Origin: Martelella alba
GTDB lineage: Bacteria; Pseudomonadota; Alphaproteobacteria; Rhizobiales; Rhizobiaceae
Direction of reading: 5' to 3'
DNA length: 64,000 nucleotides
Assembly: GCF_006516955.1 (NCBI RefSeq)
Contig: NZ_VHLG01000011.1
Span: 62,001 to 126,000, forward strand
In this document: piece after piece, positions 52,747-61,275 of the stretch
Layout: each line of letters opens with the position of its first letter
How positions within the stretch are numbered: position 1 is the stretch's first letter
Made by a program: the position numbers and the translations under genes
The notes under the pieces: model-generated
Databases searched by the model: none
Seen by the model: only the letters and a program-made list of their open reading frames with translations
What the model was told of the DNA's origin: nothing

Positions 52747-53145
52747 ATGGCCATAGCCTTTCCGACAACAATAGCACCCGTTCGGGCAGAACCCCCGACC
52801 GGTCTCAAGGAGGTTGGCGGCAACATCACCAAGGCATTTGGAGATGTTGAAAACTACATGCTGGCGGATGCCAAACAGGCGCTCAACCCCAACAATGCGT
52901 TCATGCGCCCGATCCCGCTGCCCGTCGAACAGATGTTTAACCGGTATGAAGCGCAGATCAGGACTCCCGAGGAACGCAAGATCTTCGAGACGATGAAGAA
53001 AAATACCTACGCGCTTTATGCACGCAAGAACGAGAATACGCAGCAGCAAGTTTCTCGCAACATCGAGAGCGAGCAGATCCAGCTATCCGTCAAAGCCGCA
53101 AGCAAGATCATCGCCGCAATTCAGCAGCTGCTGTCTTCACAATAA
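52747..53145 (+). CDS. sctI: T3SS inner rod protein SctI (candidate)
   Basis: SctI forms the inner rod linking export gate and needle. The 132-residue product has the size of YscI-type rods. Its C-terminal helix SVKAASKIIAAIQQLLSSQ is like the conserved polymerising C-terminus of SctI proteins, and the gene lies directly upstream of sctJ as is usual. The N-terminal half (AIAFPTTIAPVRAEPP...) is poorly conserved, as expected. GGGGAAAACC precedes the ATG. The assignment relies on the C-terminus and position. Confidence 0.65.
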   Translation: MAIAFPTTIAPVRAEPPTGLKEVGGNITKAFGDVENYMLADAKQALNPNNAFMRPIPLPVEQMFNRYEAQIRTPEERKIFETMKKNTYALYARKNENTQQQVSRNIESEQIQLSVKAASKIIAAIQQLLSSQ

Positions 53146-53192
53146 GCAACCGGACATCGGATTTCCGCCATGCCGTCGCAGAGGCTCAAAGA

Positions 53193-53945
53193 ATGACAAG
53201 GCGTATTGCAGCCATCATCTTCATATTGCTGGCTCTGACATCCTGCAAGGAAGTCCTGAATACCGGGCTATCCGAGAGCGAGGCCAATCAGATCCTCAGC
53301 ACGCTGATACAATACAATGTTGAGGCGACGAAGACCCAGGCCAAGGACGGCACATCGCAGATCCTCGTCGAGCGATCACAATTTTCATACGCGGTGAAGC
53401 TACTCGACAGTTTCGGCCTGCCGAAGCAGAAGTTCACCGATGTAAGCCAGATGTTCGAGAAGGATGGCCTCGTCTCATCGCCAACAAAGGAGTGGGCCAA
53501 GCTCAATTTTGCCCAGTCGCAGGAATTGGCGTCGATGATCGCGACCATCCCCGGCGTCACCAGCGCCAAGGTGCAGATCGCCAATCCGCGCCAGACCAAC
53601 CCCTTCGAGGAAAAGCCGAAACCCAATGTGGCCGTATTGGTGCTGGCGGACAGAAACAATATCAGTCCCGATCTGGTACCGCAGATCAAGAAGCTGGTCT
53701 CCAATAGCGTCGACAATATCGACTATGACAATATCGGCGTCGTCATATCGCCGGTAACGCCACCGCCACCGCAGCAGGTAAAATTCGAAAGCATTGCCGG
53801 CATTTCCATTGCGTCCGGCTCACTCGCAGGCGCATTGCGGCTTTCTCTGCTGATCGCAGCAGGTGGAGCGCTGCTTGGTCTTGGTACCGCTGCGGCCGGC
53901 TGGTTCATCTGGAAATGGAGCCGCAAGCGCAAGGAGAACGCGTAA
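53193..53945 (+). CDS. sctJ: T3SS inner-membrane ring lipoprotein SctJ
   Basis: SctJ forms the inner-membrane ring, homologous to flagellar FliF. The 250-residue product has a lipobox LALTSC with the modified Cys18, the ring-building motif NQILSTLIQYNVEATKTQAK, then SQELASMIATIPGVTSAKVQ and PNVAVLVLADRNNISPDLVP, all typical of YscJ/PrgK. A C-terminal membrane anchor lies at about 215-243 (SLLIAAGGALLGLGTAAAGW) with a basic cytoplasmic tail KWSRKRKENA. The stop overlaps the next ATG (TAATG). Confidence 0.95.
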   Translation: MTRRIAAIIFILLALTSCKEVLNTGLSESEANQILSTLIQYNVEATKTQAKDGTSQILVERSQFSYAVKLLDSFGLPKQKFTDVSQMFEKDGLVSSPTKEWAKLNFAQSQELASMIATIPGVTSAKVQIANPRQTNPFEEKPKPNVAVLVLADRNNISPDLVPQIKKLVSNSVDNIDYDNIGVVISPVTPPPPQQVKFESIAGISIASGSLAGALRLSLLIAAGGALLGLGTAAAGWFIWKWSRKRKENA

Positions 53946-54592
53946 TGACGATCCCGGTCAAGGATAAAACGTCTGCAATCGACCCCTTGTTGAACCCTGC
54001 GGTTCTGGCCCGGGTCACCGGTGTGAAACAGCCTGAAATCCTGTCAGCCCTTGCTGCCAGCCGGTTCCTAAAAGATGCGCTGACGGACCGCATAAACAGC
54101 CAGCTGCCACCGCTGCCGGACAATATTCCTGATGCACAGGAACGCAATTACATCCTTCTGTCCTCGCTGTCGGCCGAACAATTTCATTGCGCCGCACGGC
54201 GGATCACGCTTCTGATCTGCCGCCAGGCCGTCTTGAAGACGACAGCGGGTCAGCAGCTGAAAATGCTGAGTGAATGGGTCGGTGATGCGGGCTTCCTGCG
54301 CCAGGTCGTCCGCAGCCATAGCGCCGCACCGCAGGCAATATCGCCGTTGTCCGATCTCGACAGCGATCTGCTGGACAGTTTTGACCAGCTTGTTCTCAGC
54401 TACCTGTTGGGATTGCTTCACCCGGCGCATCGGGCCCGCTTCATCATGCAGCTTGACGAGGACGACCTGCCCGACGCCGAGATGCTTGGTGACGCCGACA
54501 GGAAGCGCCTTCTGGAACTACTTCACGAGGCCTGGCCTGTGCCTGAACCGAATGCAGAACCGGAGGCAGACCATGGCACTTCCCAGAATTGA
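53945..54592 (+). CDS. sctK: T3SS sorting-platform protein SctK (by position)
   Basis: This 215-residue cytoplasmic protein lies between sctJ and sctL, where sctK is usual. SctK links the SctQ pods to the SctD ring. The sequence is poorly conserved in the family; visible features are helices SALAASRFLKDALTDRINSQ, FDQLVLSYLLGLLHPAHRAR and an acidic C-terminus. The start ATG overlaps the sctJ stop by one base (TAATG), and its end overlaps sctL by 20 bp. The assignment depends mainly on synteny. Confidence 0.6.
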   Translation: MTIPVKDKTSAIDPLLNPAVLARVTGVKQPEILSALAASRFLKDALTDRINSQLPPLPDNIPDAQERNYILLSSLSAEQFHCAARRITLLICRQAVLKTTAGQQLKMLSEWVGDAGFLRQVVRSHSAAPQAISPLSDLDSDLLDSFDQLVLSYLLGLLHPAHRARFIMQLDEDDLPDAEMLGDADRKRLLELLHEAWPVPEPNAEPEADHGTSQN

Positions 54593-55205
54593 TCTCAGGC
54601 CGCTGACGCAGCTGCCCGCCGGCCCCATCATCCCGTCGGCGATGATTGCAGCCTGCGCACAGGCGCGCGACATTGAGCAAGAGGCAAGACAGGCCGCCGA
54701 ACGGATCACACGCCAGGCGGAAGCCGATGCGGCCGAACGCCTGGTACAGAGCCGGCCTGAAGGCATCGCCGAAGGGCTGGCACTGCTGGCAGATGCCACT
54801 GCGCGGCTGCAGGACGAGCGCAAGGCGCTCTCCAGCCAGCTGCGCGCAATCCTGCAGCAATGTCTGGAACATGTACTGGGTGAAATACCGGTTGAAATGC
54901 GTGTACCGGCTATCCTGCAAAACATTCTTCAAGACTATGAGGACGAACTCGATATCCGCCTCATGGTGCATCCCGATAATCGCGCCGCCTTTGAAGCGGC
55001 CGTCAACACCTTCGTAGCGGCCCGGCCGGCCCGGACACCGATCCGCGTTACGGTCGAACCATATATGTCCGAGACCGATTGCCTCGTCTATGCCGGACCG
55101 GACGTCATCGACATCGCCGTGCCGACAATCGCACAGGAAATGATCGCGGCACTGACGCTTGATCCAGTACGCGATGACGGCAATACGACAAGGGGAGCGC
55201 AATAG
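54573..55205 (+). CDS. sctL: T3SS stator protein SctL (FliH-like)
   Basis: SctL regulates the SctN ATPase and bridges it to SctQ. The 210-residue product has an N-terminal helical, Ala/Glu/Arg-rich stalk ([40 protein letters not shown]) and a C-terminal V-ATPase E-subunit-like domain ([38 protein letters not shown]). GGAGG lies 6-7 nt before the ATG, inside the end of sctK. It ends one base before sctN. Confidence 0.85.
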   Translation: MALPRIDLRPLTQLPAGPIIPSAMIAACAQARDIEQEARQAAERITRQAEADAAERLVQSRPEGIAEGLALLADATARLQDERKALSSQLRAILQQCLEHVLGEIPVEMRVPAILQNILQDYEDELDIRLMVHPDNRAAFEAAVNTFVAARPARTPIRVTVEPYMSETDCLVYAGPDVIDIAVPTIAQEMIAALTLDPVRDDGNTTRGAQ

Positions 55206-55206
55206 A

Positions 55207-56532
55207 ATGGCGCAGCATCCCGACAGCACGGATCTCGACGAAACGCCCATGCGTGCCAGTCTGGCACAACCTTTCCGCAGACGCGGGCGCGTCATCAAGG
55301 TCACCGGCCCATTGCTGCGCGCGACCGGCCAGTTCGGCATTGGCGAAATCTGTTCGATTTCACGCAGCAATGGCCCACCGCTTCTGGCCGAAGTTGTCGG
55401 ATTTGATGCCAATGAAACCATCCTGACGCCCTATGGCCGCACTGCCGGCATTTCCTATTTTTCCGTCATCGAACCGGTGATGAGCGAATTCGAAGTACCC
55501 GTCAGCGAAGCGATTGTCGGCCGCGTGCTGGATTCACTCGGCCGGCCGGTCGATAACGGCCCGCCGCTGGGGCCCTGCGATCGCTACCCGGCCAATCGCC
55601 CGCCACCGGATCCAATGACGCGGCCTCCGATCGACCGTCCGTTTTATCTTGGCGTTCGCGCGCTTGATGGAGCGCTGACCTGCGGTGAAGGTCAGCGCAT
55701 GGGCATTTTCGCGGCGGCAGGCGGCGGTAAATCCACCCTTGTCTCGCAACTTGTCCGCTTTGCCCGCTATGACCGCTGCGTTGTCGCACTCATCGGCGAA
55801 CGCGGCCGCGAGGTCCGCGAATTTATCGAGCATCAGCTGGGACCGGAGGGCATGGCCCGGGCCGTGATCATCGTTGCAACATCCGACCGCCCGGCTGTCG
55901 AACAGGTCAAGGCCGCCTATACCGCCACAGCCATTGCCGAATATTTTCGTGACCAGGGCGGGCGCGTTCTTCTCATCATGGATAGCCTGACCCGTTTTGC
56001 CCGCGCCCAGCGCCAGATCGGGCTCGCTGCCGGGGAACCCCCGACACGCCGGGGTTTTCCGCCTTCGGTTTTCGAACAGCTTCCCGGCCTGGTGGAACGC
56101 GCCGGGCGAACACCCAGAGGGTCGATCACCGCACTTTATACCGTGCTGGTGGAAGGTGATGACATGAACGAGCCTGTTGCCGACGAGACGCGGTCCCTGC
56201 TCGACGGGCACATCATTCTTTCGCGCAAGCTGGCCAGTGCCGGACATTATCCGGCGATTGATGTCAGCCAGAGCGCGAGCCGTGTGCTGAACAATATTGT
56301 CAGCCCGTCCCACCTCAGCTCGATTCAGAAACTGCGCGGCCTCCTGGCCAAATATGACGAGATCGAGCTGCTGGTGAGGATCGGCGAATATGCTGCAGGG
56401 GCAGACCCGATGGCCGACGAAGCGCTGCAGCGCAAACCGGAGATCGACCGTTTCCTGCGTCAGTCGACGAAGGACTTTTCCGATTTCGATGAAACGCTGC
56501 AATTGCTCAGGGAGACCGTCGGCGATGCATAA
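55207..56532 (+). CDS. sctN: T3SS ATPase SctN
   Basis: SctN is the hexameric ATPase that unfolds and strips chaperones from substrates at the export gate. The 441-residue product has Walker [10 protein letters not shown] at about 169-177, Walker [11 protein letters not shown] with Asp259, the conserved [10 protein letters not shown] and [20 protein letters not shown] segments, and [20 protein letters not shown], all diagnostic of the FliI/YscN family. The N-terminal region ([20 protein letters not shown]) is the beta-barrel collar. The start has AGGGGAG upstream. It overlaps sctO by 8 bp. Confidence 0.97.
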   Translation: MAQHPDSTDLDETPMRASLAQPFRRRGRVIKVTGPLLRATGQFGIGEICSISRSNGPPLLAEVVGFDANETILTPYGRTAGISYFSVIEPVMSEFEVPVSEAIVGRVLDSLGRPVDNGPPLGPCDRYPANRPPPDPMTRPPIDRPFYLGVRALDGALTCGEGQRMGIFAAAGGGKSTLVSQLVRFARYDRCVVALIGERGREVREFIEHQLGPEGMARAVIIVATSDRPAVEQVKAAYTATAIAEYFRDQGGRVLLIMDSLTRFARAQRQIGLAAGEPPTRRGFPPSVFEQLPGLVERAGRTPRGSITALYTVLVEGDDMNEPVADETRSLLDGHIILSRKLASAGHYPAIDVSQSASRVLNNIVSPSHLSSIQKLRGLLAKYDEIELLVRIGEYAAGADPMADEALQRKPEIDRFLRQSTKDFSDFDETLQLLRETVGDA

Positions 56533-57010
56533 TTTCCAACAGATCGTCATGTTGCGCAAACGCCGGACGGAGCGCGCGCGCCGCGACGAGGTTCATGCCC
56601 ACGCGGCGCTGGAGAAGAGCCGCAGCGCCCTTGCCGAAGCCCGACAGGCTGTCGATGACTTTCGCGAGGCAACGAAAAATCTCGAATGGGATCTGCTCCA
56701 GAGACTTCTGGGCCACGCCGTATCCATCAACGACCTCCTCGATATTGAAGTCCAGCTCAAAGCCGCCCAAAAAAAGGCGCAGGAACTCGTCGACAGGGTT
56801 GAGGTCTGCAAAAATACCGAACAGGAGGATGTGCAGCGGCTTGAACAGCAGCGGAGCAGGCGCATTGCCGCCTCACTGAAGCAGAACAAAAGCGAAGAAC
56901 TGGAAACAGAATTCGCGACGCAGCGCCAGCGCGAACTGACCTTCGCCGAAGACGCGCTAATGGATGAGTTCAGCGAAATAGCATTCAACCGTCAGCAACA
57001 GGGGGACTGA
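56525..57010 (+). CDS. sctO: T3SS stalk protein SctO (FliJ-like)
   Basis: SctO is a coiled-coil stalk that inserts in the SctN hexamer and contacts SctV. The 161-residue product is nearly all heptad-forming and charged ([60 protein letters not shown]), with a conserved type of start [11 protein letters not shown]. Its start lies within the end of sctN and its stop overlaps the sctQ start (TGATG). In Ysc-type systems sctP follows sctO; here sctQ follows directly. Confidence 0.8.
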   Translation: MHNFQQIVMLRKRRTERARRDEVHAHAALEKSRSALAEARQAVDDFREATKNLEWDLLQRLLGHAVSINDLLDIEVQLKAAQKKAQELVDRVEVCKNTEQEDVQRLEQQRSRRIAASLKQNKSEELETEFATQRQRELTFAEDALMDEFSEIAFNRQQQGD

Positions 57011-58128
57011 TGTACGATCCCGCCCCCCTGCTGGCAGCATTGCCCACCATGGAACCAGCCGCCATGCTGCTGGTCAACCGCCTGGCCGCGCGGCAATGGC
57101 AGCTACCGATCCAGGGCTCGCTCGAACAGCCCATGCCGATGACAATCGCCTTCATGCCCTGGCATCGCCAGGTCGCCGGCCCCTTTACAAAAGTGACGAT
57201 AGACTGCAGCGCAGGCACGCTTGCCTTCCTCGTTGAAGCGAAATTCTGCGACCTCATCAGCGACATCACACTGCCAGGATGGCGCACGGAAAAGCGCGAC
57301 AACCTGCCGACCGACTGGCGACTTTCACTCAGCTTCGAGCACTGGCTGACAGAATTGGGATTGATAGAAACGATCAACACATTTGACATCGCCAGTCTTG
57401 ACCGCACCCCGTCCCCCACGGGAGCCGGGCCGCAGATCGCCTTTCGCCTCAATATTGGTGATCAGGTCTTCTTTGGATCGCTCGATATTGCCGCGTTCAA
57501 TCAGGAAACACTTGGCTTTCTTGATCAAATCCCGCCTGTGGCCATGCTTGGCAGTTTCACCCCGGATTTTGCCTGCAGGATCACCTTTCCGCGCGTCAGC
57601 CTAATCGATGCCGACTATCGCCGCATCCGTCCCGGCGACCTCATCCTCTTAACCCCGATGCGTGAGGAAGCCATACCCGCCTCATTGCACATCCGCGGTG
57701 TTGGCGCTGCCGCCGCGCTGATCCACGAGGATGGCATGATGACATTGAACGAAGCGCCAAGGGAGAACACGCCAATGGAAGATGAAGACGATTACGGCAC
57801 CGCTGAAGACGAATTTGCTCTGGAAGACGATCTGGAAATGGATGAGCACGACTTCGCCGATGCGCAACCGAACGGGCGGCAAGCGGGAAACACGCTTGGT
57901 GAATTGCCAATCAGGATCGACGTTCATCTCGCCGGCACCCGCATTACGCTGGAGGAACTGCAGACTCTCGGACCCGGCACCACCCTGCCACTGGCCGGAC
58001 AGCTGACAGACCCCGTGACGATCCGGGCCAATGGACGGGCAATGGCAAGCGGATATCTGGTGGTCGTGGACGGCCAGCTCGCGGTGCAGATCAAGACCTG
58101 GCCGGGCAAACCGGTGAAAGGGGAATAG
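57010..58128 (+). CDS. sctQ: T3SS cytoplasmic ring protein SctQ with acidic linker
   Basis: SctQ builds the cytoplasmic sorting platform (C-ring pods). The 372-residue product has an N-terminal domain, a first SPOA-like region at about 130-245, then a strongly acidic linker at about 253-285 (MEDEDDYGTAEDEFALEDDL) and the conserved C-terminal SPOA domain at about 298-370 (LPIRIDVHLAGTRITLEELQ, LAVQIKTWPGKPVKGE). Some SctQ genes have an internal start giving the SPOA2 fragment; ATGs just before and inside the linker (57775, 57838) could serve. It ends 1 bp before sctR. Confidence 0.87.
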   Translation: MYDPAPLLAALPTMEPAAMLLVNRLAARQWQLPIQGSLEQPMPMTIAFMPWHRQVAGPFTKVTIDCSAGTLAFLVEAKFCDLISDITLPGWRTEKRDNLPTDWRLSLSFEHWLTELGLIETINTFDIASLDRTPSPTGAGPQIAFRLNIGDQVFFGSLDIAAFNQETLGFLDQIPPVAMLGSFTPDFACRITFPRVSLIDADYRRIRPGDLILLTPMREEAIPASLHIRGVGAAAALIHEDGMMTLNEAPRENTPMEDEDDYGTAEDEFALEDDLEMDEHDFADAQPNGRQAGNTLGELPIRIDVHLAGTRITLEELQTLGPGTTLPLAGQLTDPVTIRANGRAMASGYLVVVDGQLAVQIKTWPGKPVKGE

Positions 58129-58129
58129 A

Positions 58130-58795
58130 ATGGACCAGCTGGCAGACAAGTTCGCGCCCATTCTGCCGACGGCTATCTTGGTGATGAGCCTAAGCCTTTT
58201 GCCACTGCTCGTTGTAATGGGGACATCCTTCACCAAGATCTCGATCGTTCTGGTTCTCCTGCGCAACGCGCTTGGCGTTCAAGGCGCGCCATCCGGGTTG
58301 GTTCTCAATGCCACTGCCCTGACCCTCACTGTCTTCATCATGGTGCCGGTCGCCGATTCAATCTTTTTGAACCTGCAGGCGGCCCACATACGGATCGTGG
58401 ACTGGGACAGCGCGGTCAAAGCCTATGATATCGTTTCAAAGGGATATTCCGACTATCTGCTCAAGTTCACCAATCAGAGCGAGCTTGGCTTTTTCAAGGA
58501 TGCCGCCAAGAAGATCTGGCCCGCCAGTCTGGGTGACACGATTTCCGACACCAACATGCTGATTCTGCTGCCGGCACATCTGACGTCCGAGCTGACCCGC
58601 GCATTCCAGATTGCCTTCCTGCTGTTTCTGCCCTTCGTGATCATCGACATGGTCGTCTCGAATGTGCTGCTGGCAATGGGAGCGATGATGGTCCCCCCCA
58701 TGCTCGTCTCCCTGCCGGTGAAGCTGCTGCTGTTCGTCTCCGTCAATGGCTGGACGTTGCTGCTGCACAATCTGGTGCTGAGTTACGCCCGCTGA
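58130..58795 (+). CDS. sctR: T3SS export gate protein SctR
   Basis: SctR forms, with SctS and SctT, the helical export gate in the inner membrane. The 221-residue product has the FliP/YscR signatures LVVMGTSFTKISIVLVLLRN near the N-terminus and LPFVIIDMVVSNVLLAMGAM, MVPPMLVSLPVKLLLFVSVN near the C-terminus. The four hydrophobic segments are evident. It follows sctQ by 1 bp but is separated from sctS by an unusual 189-bp gap with two hairpins. Confidence 0.96.
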   Translation: MDQLADKFAPILPTAILVMSLSLLPLLVVMGTSFTKISIVLVLLRNALGVQGAPSGLVLNATALTLTVFIMVPVADSIFLNLQAAHIRIVDWDSAVKAYDIVSKGYSDYLLKFTNQSELGFFKDAAKKIWPASLGDTISDTNMLILLPAHLTSELTRAFQIAFLLFLPFVIIDMVVSNVLLAMGAMMVPPMLVSLPVKLLLFVSVNGWTLLLHNLVLSYAR

Positions 58796-58817
58796 AAGGC
58801 CGGGCGCCAAGTGAATG

Positions 58818-58904
58818 CCGCATTTTCGCCGGCCCGATAGAGCCAGGCGAAAATGCGGGAGCTTTGCCGGGTTCGGCGGATGCAACGGATGGCCGTCATC
58901 CGCC
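58818..58904 (+). other. Two strong hairpins in the sctR-sctS gap
   Basis: The first, CCGCATTTTCGCC-N15-GGCGAAAATGCGG (58818-58858), has a perfect 13-bp stem. The second, GGCGGATG-N14-CATCCGCC (58875-58904), has an 8-bp stem. Neither is followed by a T-tract. The rest of the operon is tightly packed, so this 189-bp gap is unusual. It could be an attenuator, RNA-processing site or inserted palindromic repeat. The structure is seen; the role is inferred. Confidence 0.65.
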
Positions 58905-58984
58905 CCGATCCCTTGCCCCTCATGCCATCAGGGCGCAGGCGGCAGAAGACATCGCTATTGGACACGCAAGAGGAGGTTACGCAG

Positions 58985-59248
58985 ATGTTACCCGATGACG
59001 TCATCACAGCAGCACAGAATGCGCTGGCACTGATTTTCTACCTGTCGATGCCGATCATCGCCGCCGCCACAGCGGTTGGCCTGATCATCGCCATTATTCA
59101 GACGCTGATTCAGGTGCAGGAGCAGACCGTGGCCTTTGCGGCCAAGCTCTCCGCGGTGGTGGTCATTTTGATGGTCGCCGGTGCCGGCATGTCGAGCGCC
59201 ATGCAGACTTATGCAAAAGCGGCGTTCAACAATATTCCGAACTTCTGA
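58985..59248 (+). CDS. sctS: T3SS export gate protein SctS
   Basis: SctS is the small FliQ-like subunit of the export gate. The 87-residue product has two membrane helices (LALIFYLSMPIIAAATAVGL and LSAVVVILMVAGAGMSS) joined by the conserved loop IIQTLIQVQEQTVAFAAK. The start is ATG (MLPDDVITAAQ) with AGGAGG upstream; the frame extends 44 codons further back into the hairpin region without conserved sequence. Eleven bases separate it from sctT. Confidence 0.95.
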   Translation: MLPDDVITAAQNALALIFYLSMPIIAAATAVGLIIAIIQTLIQVQEQTVAFAAKLSAVVVILMVAGAGMSSAMQTYAKAAFNNIPNF

Positions 59249-59259
59249 GGCACAACGCC

Positions 59260-60063
59260 ATGTCGGGCATGCAGCAATTGAATGACGCGCTGGGCAACCA
59301 GTCCACCACAATTATCTATTGCCTGGTGCTGGTCATCTGCCGGTTCTACGCCTTTTTTGCGCTTTCGCCCTTCTTCAGCAAATACGCCATGACGGGCTTT
59401 GTCCGCATGGGCGTTATAGTCTGTGTAAGCCTGCTTGTCGTTCCCTCCGCCTATGCGGAAGCCATGACCATGGACAGCAGCCTCACGATTAAATTTGCTT
59501 TCGCCTTGAAAGAACTGGCGCTGGGTTTCCTTCTCAGCATCCTGACATGGCTTCCCGTTCGCGGGCTCGAAATGGCTGGTGTGATCCTCGACACACAGCG
59601 CGGCGCCACGCAATCGCAGTCCTTTGACCCGATTTTTTCTGAGCAAACCACACCGACGTCGATATTTCTGGCTCAGGTTTTTTCGGGCTATTTCTTCGCA
59701 TATGGCGGTTTTCTGATGGTGTTGATGACCGTCTATAAAAGCTTCGAGCTCTGGCCTGTCCTGCAGCCCTTTCCGACAATCGAAATAGACCATGTTTTGC
59801 TTTACCTGCAGATGGCAGGTCATGTCTTTTTCTCTGCCGTTGTGCTCATCGCGCCGATCGCCGGTTTCATGCTGATTGCCGATATCGCCATCGCCTTTCT
59901 GGCACGCAGCGCCCAGAGCCTGAATGCACTCACGCTTGGCATGCCGGTTAAATCGGCAATCCTGTTCATCGTGCTTATGTTCTATTGTGGCATTTTATTC
60001 CCGCGCACGATGGAAACCTTCTCACAAGCCCTAGACATGATGTCAAAGGTGTTCGCGCCATGA
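59260..60063 (+). CDS. sctT: T3SS export gate protein SctT
   Basis: SctT is the FliR/YscT-like subunit of the export gate, 267 residues, with about six to eight hydrophobic segments. Recognisable family blocks are ALKELALGFLLSILTWLPVR, GVILDTQRGATQSQSFDPIF and YGGFLMVLMTVYKSFELWPV. It overlaps sctU by 4 bp (ATGA). Length and order R-S-T-U are normal. Confidence 0.94.
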   Translation: MSGMQQLNDALGNQSTTIIYCLVLVICRFYAFFALSPFFSKYAMTGFVRMGVIVCVSLLVVPSAYAEAMTMDSSLTIKFAFALKELALGFLLSILTWLPVRGLEMAGVILDTQRGATQSQSFDPIFSEQTTPTSIFLAQVFSGYFFAYGGFLMVLMTVYKSFELWPVLQPFPTIEIDHVLLYLQMAGHVFFSAVVLIAPIAGFMLIADIAIAFLARSAQSLNALTLGMPVKSAILFIVLMFYCGILFPRTMETFSQALDMMSKVFAP

Positions 60064-61112
60064 GCGGTGAAAAGACAGAACAGCCAACAGAACAGAAGCT
60101 GCGCAAACTTCGTCAGGAAGGGCAGGTTCCGTCGCGCAAGAATGTCGGTGAATTCGCACTTCTGACCTTCACGACATTTCTGATTATTGCATTGATGCCA
60201 AACATGATTGCCGCATTGATGGAGTTAACCAAAAGCGTGATCAACGATGTCGCGACCAATGCCGAACAACCCGGCATCGCAACCTATGATGCGATATTTC
60301 GGGTTATCTATCTGACACTGAGCATCTGTGGTGCAAGTGCGGCATTCACCCTCTTTGCAACACTGCTTCTGAACCGCTTCAACTTCTCCATGAAGCCACT
60401 GGAGCCGAAATTTTCCAAATTCAACCCGATGAGCAAGCTGAAATCGATCTTCGGCAAGTCCAATCTCTACACATTCATTCGCATGCTGATCTATTTTTCA
60501 GCGGTCAGCTATCTGACTTACGCGATCATTCGCTACAACATCAATAACGCTCTGCAAGCCAGCTATTGTGATCTGCAATGCGAAGCACCGCTTATGATCG
60601 CGCTGCTAAAATGGCTGATCTACGCAATTCTCGCGCTGCTGCTGGTGCTGGCAGCAATCGATTATCTCATCCAATCCAAGCTCTTTATCTCACAAAACAA
60701 GATGTCGAAGGACGATGTCAAACGGGAATACAAGGATCAGGAAGGCAATCCTGAAATCAAGGCAGAGCGCAATTCCATCGCCCGTTCGGATGCTGACGCC
60801 CCGACGATCGGTCAGGCCACACATATCGTCTACAGCGATAGTCATCTTGTCGCGGTGATCTATTATCGGAATGCCAATATGAAGCCTTATGTTGTGGCCA
60901 AATACAGCGGACCACAGGTACAGACACTTGTGCGCCAGCTCAAGCCAACCCGCCTGCAACTCTTCAATCTACCATCCGTTGCCTATGATTTTTTCCGCAT
61001 GGGGCGTCTCAGCCAATATATGCCGGCTCCGTCAATGAAAGGTATGGAGAAGATCCTGGAGATTGAGGACAAGCGCAATGCCGCTGCTGAACAGAACAGC
61101 AATCCAGGCTGA
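60060..61112 (+). CDS. sctU: T3SS substrate-specificity switch protein SctU lacking the NPTH motif
   Basis: SctU (FlhB/YscU family) closes around the export gate; its cytoplasmic domain normally self-cleaves between N and P of NPTH to permit switching from needle to effector export. The 350-residue product has the usual start SGEKTEQPTEQKLRKLRQEG, four membrane segments, and the linker MSKDDVKREYKDQEGNPEIK (215-234). At the place of NPTH it reads S259-D-S-H262 in VYSDSHLVAVIYYR, followed by the normal YVVAKYSGPQVQTLVRQL. A Q-A-T-H at 252-255 lies seven residues earlier. The reading frame is intact, so the change is real in this sequence. Confidence 0.94.
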   Translation: MSGEKTEQPTEQKLRKLRQEGQVPSRKNVGEFALLTFTTFLIIALMPNMIAALMELTKSVINDVATNAEQPGIATYDAIFRVIYLTLSICGASAAFTLFATLLLNRFNFSMKPLEPKFSKFNPMSKLKSIFGKSNLYTFIRMLIYFSAVSYLTYAIIRYNINNALQASYCDLQCEAPLMIALLKWLIYAILALLLVLAAIDYLIQSKLFISQNKMSKDDVKREYKDQEGNPEIKAERNSIARSDADAPTIGQATHIVYSDSHLVAVIYYRNANMKPYVVAKYSGPQVQTLVRQLKPTRLQLFNLPSVAYDFFRMGRLSQYMPAPSMKGMEKILEIEDKRNAAAEQNSNPG

Positions 61113-61149
61113 CATGGCGGTCGCGGGTCAGCGGGCCTGATATGAAGGA

Positions 61150-61172
61150 ATGTCACCGCTGAACGGCGACAT
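61150..61172 (+). terminator. Weak hairpin after sctU
   Basis: ATGTCACCG-CTGAA-CGGCGACAT pairs at 8 of 9 positions, followed by AAAA and not by a T-tract. It may end the T3SS operon, but the support is weak. Confidence 0.3.
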
Positions 61173-61275
61173 AAAATCCCCTGCCTGCAACCAAGACTAT
61201 TTCCCCTTCGGCCTTTGCTTTTCAAGCAGGCGAAGACGCAGATAAATCTCGAGACATGCTTTTCCGGGACGCGCT

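Noticed and set aside
60813-60824. Q-A-T-H (SctU residues 252-255) as the true counterpart of NPTH
   Set aside because: Spacing to the conserved KYSGPQVQTL block would be 26 residues instead of about 20, and spacing from PEIK would be too short, so SDSH aligns better. It is kept as a possibility only.
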